Positions 1 through 7,514 are shown, counted from the first letter of the stretch. The stretch: 10,000 nt of DNA from Theodoxus fluviatilis (GCA_034096865.1 JAWQFJ010016330.1:30001-40000); one strand, 5' to 3'. Notes: generated by a model from the letters alone, not told the origin. A program made the numbers and translations.

Positions 1-5
1 GTTAG

Positions 6-140
6 ATGGCCAGTGATGTCAGGGATGGAACAAGTACGAATAAGCGTAAGGCGCTACCAGTTGAAGAGACTGATAATCTAGCTGAAGAACTATTTAAAGA
101 AGGCATCTGGAGAGAGGTTGAAGCGGTTGAAGCTCCCTAA
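6..140 (+). CDS. Short acidic open frame at window edge, possible terminal exon remnant
   Basis: A 44-codon frame starts at ATG 6 and stops with TAA at 138-140. The two bases before the ATG are AG (4-5), so this could equally be an exon body after a splice acceptor, with the true start outside the window. The product is charged and helix-like, with a KRK basic patch near residues 13-15 and then an acidic stretch rich in Glu. After the TAA the same frame stays open for 22 more codons to TGA at 207-209, and that part is again acidic and protein-like. This would fit a decayed coding segment broken by one stop, such as the tail of an old transposon protein or pseudogene. I do not recognise the family. 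It may also be chance. Confidence 0.18.
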   Translation: MASDVRDGTSTNKRKALPVEETDNLAEELFKEGIWREVEAVEAP

Positions 141-209
141 GTTGGAATGATTAATTTCCTTCATCATGAAGATTTGATGTTTGATGAATGGTTAGAGACG
201 AGGAACTGA

Positions 210-619
210 GATCTACAACAGACCTCAGCGCATGCACAAGATGATCAAGGCGTACGTACTTTGTGACAGATCTTATTCACATATATTGAGAAATCCTACA
301 TGAAAACAAAACGCAGACATGACAAAAATTCATGCATTGTTCAGTCAAATGAAGTATTTTCAGCCTAAAATCTAGAAGAACAAATGTATCTGGATACTTT
401 TGGAAGCAGATTGTTTAGGCCTGCAACACAGATCTTTGGAAAAAAATAATATGTCAGTTTTTATACATTCTTTTCAGATGCAAAACTAATACGTAGACCT
501 ATTAGTTGGCATGTAAGTCAAAGCAGACAAATCTCTTCATAAAGTACAACCATCCTCGGTCCCAACTCATGAAACTTAATCTGCTTTCACAACGACTTTG
601 TCGTCGTTGCTGGCTGCCT
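210..619. other. No recognisable feature
   Basis: AT-leaning sequence with short homopolymer runs. I see no open frame of useful length, no tandem repeat and no convincing RNA gene here. Confidence 0.5.
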
Positions 620-655
620 CTAACACTCCCCAATGTCTCCTCTCTTCCCCCACAG
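620..655 (+). promoter_or_regulatory. Predicted 3' splice site with branch point
   Basis: CTAAC at about 620-624 matches the animal branch-point consensus. It is followed by a pyrimidine-rich run and CCCCCACAG ending at 655. Branch point to AG is about 31 nt, which is the usual spacing. All three acceptor parts are present in order, so this is one of the better splice signals in the window. No matching exon product was recognised, so use is unproven. Confidence 0.35.
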
Positions 656-812
656 AAAGCAGCCTTTCCGGGCTGCCTCCTCCGTGTTTGTCTTAGCCCA
701 GCTAATTCAGAAATGCTTCTCGACACTCTCAGATGAGCCCTTTGTTCCAGGGGTGGGCGATTGCGGTCCCTGCTCCGCTGGAGCCCGAGGCATTGTTCCT
801 CGCAACCTGTGA
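656..812 (+). CDS. Possible exon after the 655 splice acceptor
   Basis: From the predicted acceptor at 655, the frame beginning at 657 is open for 51 codons to TGA at 810-812. An in-frame ATG also lies upstream at 633, giving 59 codons, but its -3 base is C, so it is a weak start. The peptide has a mixed, protein-like composition, with a hydrophobic stretch near its beginning and a CGPC motif near residues 36-39. It overlaps the 3' part of the minus-strand frame 729-1088, so both cannot be coding in the usual way. Product not recognised. If the exon is real it would be the last coding exon of a plus-strand gene, but no upstream exon is visible in the window. Confidence 0.15.
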
Positions 813-1088
813 CGTGCCTGATTCGATGGCATTTGAAAGAAGCCGCTCGGGAAAAGCGTCAATTGGCGCGCAGACTGGCCAGAAACGGTTGACGATGATG
901 GCGGCGTTTTTCAGTTCGTCAAACAGTGTTTGATCATGTTCCTCCACATAAATTTCATTACTCTCGTAGAAGCGCCAGATGAACAGCCATTGGGAGCGAG
1001 GCAATTCTTGAAGATTGTTTTTCCCCGCTCTGTCTCCTTTCGAAGTCCAAGTTGAACGCATTCTGTCATGACGCTGAAAGTTTGACAT
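729..1088 (-). CDS. Uncharacterised 119-residue open frame
   Basis: The frame runs from ATG at 1088-1086 to a stop at 731-729. The start context is TTTAAAATGT, with A at -3, which is acceptable for an animal start. The predicted protein is soluble. It has a basic N-terminal third, then a central part rich in aromatic and acidic residues (Trp-Leu-Phe-Ile-Trp near residues 34-38, then several Glu/Asp), and a Ser/Gly/Ala-rich tail. There is no signal peptide or membrane segment. An E2F/CHR-like element lies immediately upstream of the ATG, which would suit a cell-cycle gene, but that is inference. The Ser/Gly tail overlaps the competing plus-strand exon 656-812. The family is not recognised, and a chance open frame is quite possible. 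Confidence 0.27.
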   Translation of the reverse strand: MSNFQRHDRMRSTWTSKGDRAGKNNLQELPRSQWLFIWRFYESNEIYVEEHDQTLFDELKNAAIIVNRFWPVCAPIDAFPERLLSNAIESGTSQVARNNASGSSGAGTAIAHPWNKGLI

Positions 1089-1108
1089 TTTAAACGGTGG
1101 GCGCGAAA
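1089..1108 (-). promoter_or_regulatory. E2F site plus CHR-like element
   Basis: Read on the minus strand, 1108-1100 is TTTCGCGCC, a match to the E2F consensus TTTSSCGC. Five bases later comes TTTAAA (1094-1089), which resembles a CHR element. CDE/CHR pairs with a 4-5 nt spacer mark cell-cycle promoters in animals. The pair ends directly at the ATG of the minus-strand frame 729-1088, which leaves little room for a 5' leader, so the regulatory reading is uncertain. Confidence 0.27.
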
Positions 1109-1316
1109 CTCGTCAGTGAAAAACGGCGGTAATTTTAACTTGGCAGGCTCTTCGATCAGAGTGAGAAATTTGACACGTTTGGAATTGAAAAACGCTGACT
1201 GTACATCAGCCTCTCAGCTTATTGGATATGGTAAGCGCACGATGAAACGCATGCGTCTGTTCTGATTAGTTAACGAAAAAAATGTCTTGAAGAAAAAAAA
1301 TCTTACTGCGCCAGAA
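1109..1316. other. No recognisable feature
   Basis: Mixed-composition sequence without an open frame or repeat that I can support. It would be the upstream region of the minus-strand frame 729-1088 if that were a gene. Confidence 0.4.
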
Positions 1317-1778
1317 ATGAACACAAAAAATGTCTCAAACACTTATCTTTGGTACAGTTCACATACAAGAGATAATCAGGTCAAGTCATTGAAATGCCAC
1401 GTTAAATGTCGCCTCTTTGTCTGGTTGGCGCCTCCCTTGACTGAACTACTGGAGCAGGCCCCAAAAGACCAAGCATTTCTGTATATATCATTTAGGTTTC
1501 TTCTTTACGTTCCTCCATTTAACGTGAACACGACTTCGAGCCAGCGACCTTCGAAGCAATCGGCCTCATTAGTCTTTGATTCACATGCATTACCTGCATT
1601 GTGGTGGCCAGCAAAGTCCCGCTTTGCCCAACGCGGTATTCTGTTCCACGTCCAGGCTTTGATGAAGCCATCAGAAGCCCGCACTCGAGCCATTAGGAAA
1701 GTACGAGGCACGCTGCAGAGCAGAGAGCCACTGCAAGCACGGGGACACATTGTGGGTCTGGACGGCGCTCTCTGTTGA
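1317..1778 (+). CDS. Weakly supported 153-residue open frame
   Basis: ATG at 1317 (G at -3) opens a frame that ends at TGA 1776-1778. The predicted product has a hydrophobic middle near residues 55-70 and a basic C-terminal half. It shows no domain or motif that I recognise. The opposite strand is also open from 1750 to 1505, which argues that the lack of stops here reflects base composition rather than coding constraint. No good promoter or splice signals flank it. Listed because it is long for this window, but it is more likely non-coding. Confidence 0.1.
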   Translation: MNTKNVSNTYLWYSSHTRDNQVKSLKCHVKCRLFVWLAPPLTELLEQAPKDQAFLYISFRFLLYVPPFNVNTTSSQRPSKQSASLVFDSHALPALWWPAKSRFAQRGILFHVQALMKPSEARTRAIRKVRGTLQSREPLQARGHIVGLDGALC

Positions 1779-1849
1779 AAGGGTTACTTCCATCCAATTG
1801 CCTTGTTCGGTGTGATTGAATCGCCCCGCTCTTTCTACCCCAGTCATAA

Positions 1850-2815
1850 AACAATTATCAAAGCCATCACCCTCCGACCGCAGCACAAAAGTCACAGTCG
1901 GGGTAATTGCCCACCCGATTCGAGGGAGACATCAAGGCGGGTGTCTGTCCGGCCACCCTGCCACAATGGCCACCCGATCTCCTTCTCCCGCCAGAGCCCC
2001 TCCCCCAAAGTTTGCCCCGGGGCCGGCAATCATTCAGCAATTGGCAGCCCATCCCCACCCCCCAATTAAAACATAAAGTGCCGCGCCTCCATCTGTTGAG
2101 GGCGTCCACCATGGCTGGTGGTGATGAAGGCACCCCCTCTGGGCAGTGGACATTCCCCCACCCTTAACCCCCTACCCCTACTCCCACCTTTTCATTACCC
2201 CCGGGTCTGCCATCAAACCCGTTCCCATACCTGTACTACAGACAAGGTTCCCGTTACATCAGCAGTCCTTCGTCGTCCTGTTTTGTATCACTGCCATACT
2301 TCTCGTGACCTTGCAGCCATCTGTGCATTCTTCACTTAACCATTCCCCATTTGCATCAACACACACGAATATGAACTCTCTAAACAATTTCCTGACCACA
2401 ATAATTGTACCCACCATCCATCCATTCTTTTTTGTTTGTTTTTACAATCCTTCCATACCCACTACTGTCATTTCTATGCACATGTAGTTGCACGAACACA
2501 ACCTTAAACCCTGTCCCTGCTCCTGTTCTGTTGCTTTTGTTGCCCATTCCTCATTATCATGCTCATTGCGGGCCGACTTTTACTCTGCTGTCTTCTCTTC
2601 TGATCACACACCCCCTCCCCCCACCCCCACCCCCACCCCTTTTTCACCCTCCATTCCTCGTCTTATCTTACACATGCGGGAATTCGCTTCCTGTCAGGTC
2701 AGACCTGCCCGCCCCCTGTCTCCACTCAATGAAGACAGACACGCCCCCCTCCCTTCTGTCTGCCTCCTACCCTCTGCTCTTCCTGATCTTTTCTCCTGTG
2801 ATGGCTAAGGCACAA

Positions 2816-2817
<2 letters not shown>
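1850..2817. other. Pyrimidine- and C-rich intergenic spacer
   Basis: The plus strand is strongly enriched in C and T for about 1 kb, leading into the TC tract at 2818. The open frames here are overlapping and rich in Pro, Ser and Leu, which is what such composition gives by chance. A short 18-codon frame at 2111-2167 starts in a perfect Kozak context (CCACCATGG) but has no other support. No gene is called. Confidence 0.5.
2611..2639 (-). other. G-quadruplex / i-motif forming block
   Basis: On the plus strand there are five runs of 4-6 C separated by single T or A bases. The minus strand therefore has five G-runs with 1-nt loops, which is the most stable class of predicted G-quadruplex. The plus strand could form an i-motif. 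Folding in the cell is not shown by the sequence. Confidence 0.6.
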
Positions 2818-2874
<57 letters not shown>

Positions 2875-2955
2875 GCTCGCTCTTTTCCTCTCCCTTTTTT
2901 ATCTCTCTTTCTTTTTTTTCTCTCTCTCTTTCTCTCTCTCTATTTCTCTCTCTTT

Positions 2956-3004
<49 letters not shown>

Positions 3005-3052
3005 GCTCTCTTGCTCTTTCTCTCTCGCTCTTTTTCTCTCGCTCTTTCTCTC

Positions 3053-3095
<43 letters not shown>
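2818..3095 (+). repeat. Long (TC)n polypyrimidine tract
   Basis: A pure TC run covers about 2818-2870. An almost uninterrupted polypyrimidine mosaic follows, with T-runs and repeated CTCTCGCTCTT-like blocks near 2995-3060, then a second pure TC run at about 3060-3094. The open frames through it, Ser-Leu repeats on plus and Arg-Glu repeats on minus, are artefacts of the repeat. The long homopurine-homopyrimidine symmetry can support triplex (H-DNA) structure. Confidence 0.9.
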
Positions 3096-3097
<2 letters not shown>

Positions 3098-3165
3098 CAT
3101 GCACACACAACACACATTAACAAACACATTCAAACGTACACATACATGCCCACACGCACTTATAG
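3096..3165 (+). repeat. Degenerate (CA)n tract
   Basis: CA-rich alternating sequence directly follows the TC tract, forming a compound TC/CA microsatellite. It is interrupted by TTAA, AAACG and CATG steps. Confidence 0.7.
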
Positions 3166-3690
3166 ATATGACGTGAATGTATAGCAAATGCACAGAACAC
3201 AATTACAAAAGTACTTGAACAGTACTCGTGACAGCGTGGAAAACGTAGAGTGAATATGTTTCGGCAAGATTGCATCAGACGGAACGCTCTCAATAGTGTA
3301 GCAAGCAATAGGAAGCTCATTCCTTTAGATGTGACAAATGTCGTTTTGCCGTTACCTCTCAGTATATGCCTACCATGGGATGGAGGCAGTCTGGGGTCTT
3401 CATATTTCTCATCCACTCATTGTGCATTGCGCCACATAACGTTTCTATTGGAAATCAGAAAGTGAATATATATCCTGTTCGAGACGTTGCAGTGTAGCTA
3501 TTTTTACGTTATGTGGGTGAGATCTGTCTATATTAGTAACATGGTACGCCAGTTCTCTTGTCACCACCCACGCAACTGCTCCACTTTCTCACGTGACCTC
3601 ATTCAGACGGTGCTGTTCACATCCGGCGCAAGAAGAGCTCGTCAAGTGACAGTAACTCGCTGCACAGAGCTCCCGCATCAGTAACAGTTA
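3166..3690. other. No gene recognised; one strong E-box
   Basis: Short overlapping frames occur on both strands with no recognisable product. At 3589-3598 TCACGTGACC is a palindromic E-box of the USF/MITF/TFE type. It stands alone, without a TATA box or a plausible gene start nearby. Confidence 0.4.
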
Positions 3691-3840
3691 AGATGGGGTA
3701 CATGGTATGGGAAGTAAGGGATGATGGGGGCTATTATTGGGGAGGGGGGAGAACGAGGAGTGAGGAGACCGAGGAGGAGGAGGGAGGTATGGGGTGGCTG
3801 GGAAGGTTGTGGGTGAAGAATATGGTATGAAAGATGGAGC
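3691..3840 (+). repeat. G-rich purine tract
   Basis: The plus strand is dominated by G and A, including GGGGAGGGGGG near 3739-3750 and GAGGAGGAGGAGGGAGG near 3771-3787. The minus-strand frame here (Pro/Ser/His rich) is a composition artefact. The stretch abuts the foldback element that starts at 3848 and might be part of the same insertion, but no boundary supports this. Confidence 0.55.
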
Positions 3841-3847
3841 ATAAGAG

Positions 3848-3992
3848 CCTGTTTTAATCCAGCAACTTCGCTGTAGCAGCAATCTTATCCAACCAATCAG
3901 GACGCAGCTTGGGTCTGGTTCTATTACCTGACTGATTAGATAAGATTCCTACTACGGCGAACTAGGCGTGAGCGTTGCTCAGTCAAAACAGG
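3848..3992. mobile_element. Foldback (inverted-repeat) element, MITE-like
   Basis: The left arm 3848-3902 and right arm 3926-3992 are inverted copies. Both outer ends are CCTGTTTT/AAAACAGG (exact 8 bp). Further in, AGCAAC, TTCGCnGTAG, AATCTTATC and TCAGG also pair. By hand alignment about 44 of 55 left-arm bases match. The right arm carries 12 extra bases at 3962-3973. The spacer is about 23 bp. This is the pattern of a small non-autonomous DNA transposon or foldback element, and it would fold into a long hairpin in RNA. I found no clear target-site duplication, so the insertion boundaries and superfamily are unassigned. A hairpin precursor RNA is a less likely alternative. Confidence 0.6.
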
Positions 3993-4143
3993 ACTTCAGA
4001 GACGAACGCGGGTCATTGCCTGGCTCCGATTCACAAGCCAACGTGCTGCATGTCTGTCGCGTGACCCTTTCGGCTGGAAACGTGTGAAGTCACTTGCACT
4101 TAAGCAGTCCAAACTCGCGCAGAATTACGTCCAGGGGTCTGTC

Positions 4144-4158
4144 TGAGTCAGTCACGTG
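4144..4158 (+). promoter_or_regulatory. Adjacent AP-1 and E-box motifs
   Basis: TGAGTCA (4144-4150), the AP-1 consensus, is directly joined to GTCACGTG (4151-4158), a bHLH-ZIP E-box. Both are exact. There is no gene start close by that it clearly serves, so it may be chance or a distal element. Confidence 0.25.
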
Positions 4159-4159
4159 T

Positions 4160-4711
4160 TGTTGTTTTTTCTCATAAATACACACCAGACACACTAGATT
4201 TTCATAACCTCAAAAAAATTAGCTGAAAACTACCTTTAAATGTGTGAAAATAAAACTTGTTGTTGCCTCACCTCGATTATGTAAGACTTCAGTATGTAAA
4301 CTTCAGAGGTCGTTTACTCAGAATTATAGCTAGCACGACACCTCTCTTCAAGTGTTGGTCCTGTAGTGTTCATACCCATTTTCATTTCATAAGAAATTAT
4401 GTAGATTTTTTTATGCATGCATCTCTAAACACAAAAGTCGAGTTTAGACATATTTGGTGGTGAATCACACGGAAACTTCGACATCTCTGTAAAGAAAGAA
4501 GTTGGTACATCGCTGAGTTTTCCTCTTTGTTGCTATTTCGTTGATGACTATTGACAGCCCGCAAAGTGTAAGGTCTATGGAGAACTTGGAGTAAAACTCA
4601 CTGCCGACACTGTTGCTGCTGTTCCTGATGCTGCTACTTTAAAAATGTAGTTTTTTTTCTATAAACTTACAGATCACATTTTTCTGCTGATTTGTGTGTT
4701 ATCTGCATCGG
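4160..4711. other. AT-rich sequence, no gene recognised
   Basis: Contains an AATAAA hexamer near 4249-4254 that is part of a 17-bp motif repeated at 7515-7531, and a 7-bp inverted repeat (TCTAAAC 4424-4430, GTTTAGA 4442-4448). A 69-codon frame at 4257-4463 has no recognisable product. GCT-rich codon-like repetition near 4605-4640 is too short to call. Confidence 0.4.
4238..4254 (+). repeat. Dispersed 17-bp repeat, copy 1
   Basis: AAATGTGTGAAAATAAA is identical to 7515-7531. It ends in an AATAAA hexamer. The flanks resemble each other only weakly. Confidence 0.45.
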
Positions 4712-4775
<64 letters not shown>

Positions 4776-4798
4776 GTCGTCATCGTCGTCGTCGTCAT
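4712..4798 (+). repeat. (ATC)n trinucleotide microsatellite
   Basis: About 20 pure CAT/ATC units, then a 3' part where CGT units alternate with CAT (about 4775-4798). The change is a single A-to-G transition per unit, so the CGT block probably arose by mutation and slippage of the same array. Confidence 0.95.
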
Positions 4799-4989
4799 TA
4801 TAATCAAATGTTGTTTCTCATTCGACGTCGAAGATAAATGTAGACTTTTGTATGCTCTTTAGTTTCAGTACAGAAATCCCGGTTGTTTGTTGAACCACCC
4901 CGGCGAACGTTCAAGCTGACTCAAACTGTGCTGCTGTAGACGACACGGAGCACGGTTATAGTATTTACTCTTAGTTTTTAAAAAGACTC
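4799..4989. other. No gene recognised; short palindromes
   Basis: Holds a perfect 12-bp palindrome TTCGACGTCGAA (4821-4832) and a 6-bp inverted repeat TTGAAC/GTTCAA (4890-4895, 4909-4914). Neither can be tied to a function. Confidence 0.35.
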
Positions 4990-5095
4990 TTTATAGCCAC
5001 ATAACCAAAGACACAGAAAGGGATTGGTTCAAATTGCAACAACAACGATTCTTCATCGAGAGAAGAACTGCTCTTCAGAAACCTCTGTGATCAGG

Positions 5096-5316
5096 ATGGA
5101 AACTACAAATCTCCTTTTCAATACTGGAGTGAAGCTCTGCTCTTCACATCACGGCACGCTGGCCAGGGCTTTCCAGGCAAGCCAACAGCTGTTCCTTGAA
5201 GTCCAGCCATCCATATTCCAGCGTCCATTCGCTTTCCCTCGCCTCGGACGCATTAACTCGGCGACCGCTCACACTCTGTCCAGCGGTCGACTTTTTTACG
5301 GCCCGTGTGCACCAAG
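5096..5316 (+). CDS. Candidate first coding exon ending at a consensus donor
   Basis: ATG 5096 sits in a good start context (AGGATGG, A at -3 and G at +4). The frame stays open to 5316, where AAG|GTGAGT gives a perfect 5' splice donor (intron from 5317). That leaves 73 codons plus 2 nt. A TATA-like TTTATAG lies at 4990-4996, so a start of transcription near 5020 is imaginable. The product is basic to neutral, with a Phe-rich centre and no clear domain. An N-terminal organelle-targeting piece is possible but unsupported. No confident downstream exon is seen. The opposite strand is open at 5344-5144, which competes. Product unknown. Confidence 0.2.
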
Positions 5317-5322
5317 GTGAGT
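5317..5322 (+). promoter_or_regulatory. Consensus 5' splice donor
   Basis: GTGAGT following AAG is an exact match to the animal U1-binding consensus. A full 9-base match is expected less than once in a window of this size by chance. Confidence 0.35.
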
Positions 5323-5814
5323 CTCGACCCGCGGCTGTCTCCATTGACAGACGAAGTGCAAGAACATCCTAGACGAGGTTAAAGAAACAAGTGCCGTCTT
5401 TTCACACTGGCTGCCTGGTTCTTGGTAATGAAGTTTCTTGGAAAGGCGAGATAAGCACGTGTGTCTGTCACTCACCCATGAAGGATTTTTTTTAATTGGA
5501 GCGAGTTCAGGAGAGCGCAGTGTATGGGTCAACAGACATGATGTTGGTATTTGTGTTCCAGTTTCTTTGCACCCCCTCCCCAATAAAAACAACACAATCT
5601 TTTGTACACCTCCCAACATGAAGTGTGAGATTCCATTTCGTGATAGGATAAAATAATGCAGTCAGCTTGTAGACAGGAGGCATCGTTTAAATGCTTGATT
5701 GAACTCGACGGTTGATCCGCCCCAACACATCCCATTCGATCGATAGCTCAAACGACGAGAATGTCGACAACTGTACCTCCATTTTTGTCTTTGCAAATGA
5801 GATTTCCACAACAA
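5323..5814. other. No gene recognised
   Basis: Would be intron if the donor at 5317 is used. It contains AATAAA at about 5581-5586 on the plus strand and a CACGTG at 5456-5461. Open frames on both strands have no recognisable product. Confidence 0.4.
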
Positions 5815-6150
5815 TCAATCAATAATCCATTCAGAATCAACAAGACCACTCGAGGAGGTAGAACTGTATGGAGGAACTTCAAACAACTCATAGTTCCAAT
5901 CCAAGAGAGCACCGCTGTAATGTTGGCTAGCGCTGCAAGCATTGACAACTGCACGCGTGGTCCGTCCCCAAGGACTAGCGTCCATCATGTTGGAATCCAG
6001 AGACTGGGCCACTCTGACAGCAGCGCTTTCCAGTCCCAGTAACTCAGTCAGTGTCAGGCAGTCTTTACGACGCCCACTTCTCAGGAACCCAAGGGCTGCA
6101 GACAGACAGACGAGCAGAATGAAAGATCGGGATGAATGTTTCACTCCCAT
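5815..6150 (-). CDS. Candidate secreted protein, 111 residues, unknown family
   Basis: The frame is open from 6474, but the likely start is ATG 6150-6148 (G at -3 and G at +4), because it gives a well-formed signal peptide: a short n-region with Lys and Arg, then the hydrophobic run FILLVCLSAALG (residues 10-21). Cleavage would fall near residues 20-22. A basic GRRK cluster follows at about residues 26-29, and a second GR at about 59-60, both possible prohormone cleavage or amidation sites. The mature part has two Cys, enough for one disulfide, and an acidic, aromatic C-terminus ending at TGA 5817-5815. I see no strong splice donor inside, so a single coding exon is possible. A small secreted peptide precursor fits, but no known family is recognised. 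An overlapping plus-strand frame (5942-6391) is also open, which lowers confidence. Confidence 0.35.
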   Translation of the reverse strand: MGVKHSSRSFILLVCLSAALGFLRSGRRKDCLTLTELLGLESAAVRVAQSLDSNMMDASPWGRTTRAVVNACSASQHYSGALLDWNYELFEVPPYSSTSSSGLVDSEWIID

Positions 6151-6348
6151 CACAGTGAGTGAGGCGTGCTTGCTGGGGACGCTTCGGACGGATAAGAAGC
6201 AGCGGAGCAAGTGTCTGGACGCCCGTCCTTCGTGGCGGGGAACAAGTGCTGGAATGGTGCGCAGTAAAGCTGGTCTGCCTGTCGGAAAGCCCCGTGGGCT
6301 GGGGGTAAGAATAGACCCACCGCATCTCACTAGGCGATTCGAAAAAGG

Positions 6349-6358
6349 TAAAATATAT
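6349..6358 (-). promoter_or_regulatory. TATA-like box upstream of the secreted-protein candidate
   Basis: On the minus strand the sequence reads GGATATATTTTACC, with a TATATTTT core. It lies about 200 bp upstream of ATG 6150. Transcription starting about 30 bp downstream would give a GC-rich leader of roughly 170 nt containing at least one upstream ATG. Only motif-level support. Confidence 0.25.
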
Positions 6359-6458
6359 CCAGAAATTAAATCTCGATGTGCTCTCACTTGAACCAGCACC
6401 AATGACATTACAGACATCGGCCTTACATAATCCACAAAAGCTGATGGACCACGAAGCT

Positions 6459-6675
6459 CCATCCATCCATTCATTCATTCATTCATTCATTCATTCATTC
6501 ATTCATTCATTCATTCATTCATTCATTCATTCATTCATTCATTCATGCATTCATGCATTCATTCATCCATCCATCCATCTATCCATCTATCCATCCATCC
6601 ATTCATTCATTCATTCATTCACGCATTAATTAATTCATTAATTCATTCATTATTCAGACATTCATTCATTCATTG
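6459..6675 (+). repeat. (ATTC)n / (ATCC)n tetranucleotide microsatellite
   Basis: Starts with ATCC units, continues as a long pure ATTC run, then mixes ATGC, ATCC and ATCT variants. It ends in ATTC and ATTA units with a short break (TATTCAGAC) near 6651-6660. The variant units at the centre show an old, mutating array. It lies about 100 bp upstream of the TATA-like box on the minus strand. Confidence 0.95.
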
Positions 6676-7131
6676 TGCCCTTTATAATGCATTCCCAGCC
6701 TGTTCCTCCACACCCTTGCAGATAATGAGATTGCCAGCTTTTCACGAGGCCATTGTTGTTGTTACGGTAAATGCCGTTACTGGACCACCATTGCGATAGT
6801 AGATATTCCTTGATTGCTATATGAGAGAAAGGGAGGTATGTTATTATTCAGTGCATTGAAAACTGCAACATGTGCAATCACTACTGACGGGGCCTGGACG
6901 TTTCATCACTTGTGACATGACTGATCAATTGAATTTATTCTATTGACAAATCAAGGTAAAACTCCTGACCGATCTGAAAGGCAAGTCTATACTCATTTCG
7001 ATCAACTACATCTGTACCGAGTTTGGAAAATTATGTCCAGGTGTAGAAAAAGCACCTGATTACCAATAAAATCCACAACTGCAATGGGTTGAATGAATGA
7101 GACCAGTACGTTTTTACAATGAAATACCTGT
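6676..7131. other. No recognisable feature
   Basis: Non-repetitive sequence with an AATAAA hexamer near 7065-7070 (+). No supported gene, RNA or transposon. Confidence 0.45.
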
Positions 7132-7464
7132 GTGAATAGAGAGGTGGGGAGTGGATTTTTGAAGGGGGAGATAGGGGGAGTACATGCCTTTCGATGGGAT
7201 TGTCAGCAGTCCAGGAAGGTTTTTGCTGAGATTCACGAGTGCAGCTGTACCAAGGACGTACATGGTAGTTCAAACACAACTAGTGACATCAAGATGACGA
7301 ATATTACGTCGTGTCACTTTTGCAATTGTGCAATCAAACTGAGGAACGACGTTGAGGAGGGTAAGAAAAACAGTCTGTCGAGATCAGATGTAGAAATTCG
7401 CGTAGGGAACAGTGATTTGATCTCTTTTTTCTCTCTCACCCATTGTCTTAATGTAGCAGAATAG
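7132..7464 (+). other. Open stretch without ATG start, possible exon
   Basis: The frame is open for 110 codons but has no ATG until 7294, so only 57 codons could be started here. A donor-like GAGG|GTAAGA lies at 7361 inside the frame. The translation holds a few Cys in CxC and CxxC spacing (a CSC, later a CHFCNC) that hint at metal binding, but the pattern is too short to assign. No good acceptor precedes it. Probably non-coding. Confidence 0.1.
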
Positions 7465-7514
7465 TTTTCGGGTTAATATTTATAGGGGTTATTTTTTCAG
7501 AGGAATACTTAATG

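Noticed and set aside
748..769. CAGGGGTGGGCGATTGCGG resembling a hAT-type transposon end
   Set aside because: No matching inverted end and no copy of the 8-bp flank CTTTGTTC was found downstream. The nearest candidates (near 1910 and 1953) share only 8-9 bases.
1531..1556. tRNA T-arm-like sequence on the minus strand (AAGGTCGCTGGCTCGAAGTC)
   Set aside because: No 5-bp anticodon stem, D-arm, or acceptor stem could be drawn around it. At most a very old tRNA-derived SINE relic.
2111..2167. 18-codon frame with perfect Kozak start
   Set aside because: Too short, with no splice donor and no other coding evidence. The Kozak match alone is not enough.
2405..3202. Long open frames of Ser-Leu (+) and Arg-Glu (-) repeats
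   Set aside because: They are produced by the TC/GA microsatellite, not by coding constraint.
5748..5954. 68-codon minus-strand frame with two hydrophobic stretches
   Set aside because: It overlaps the better-supported 5815-6150 candidate in another frame and has no independent start or splice support.
5942..6391. 149-codon plus-strand frame
   Set aside because: It mirrors the minus-strand candidate, is Arg-rich without a domain, and its first ATG is internal.
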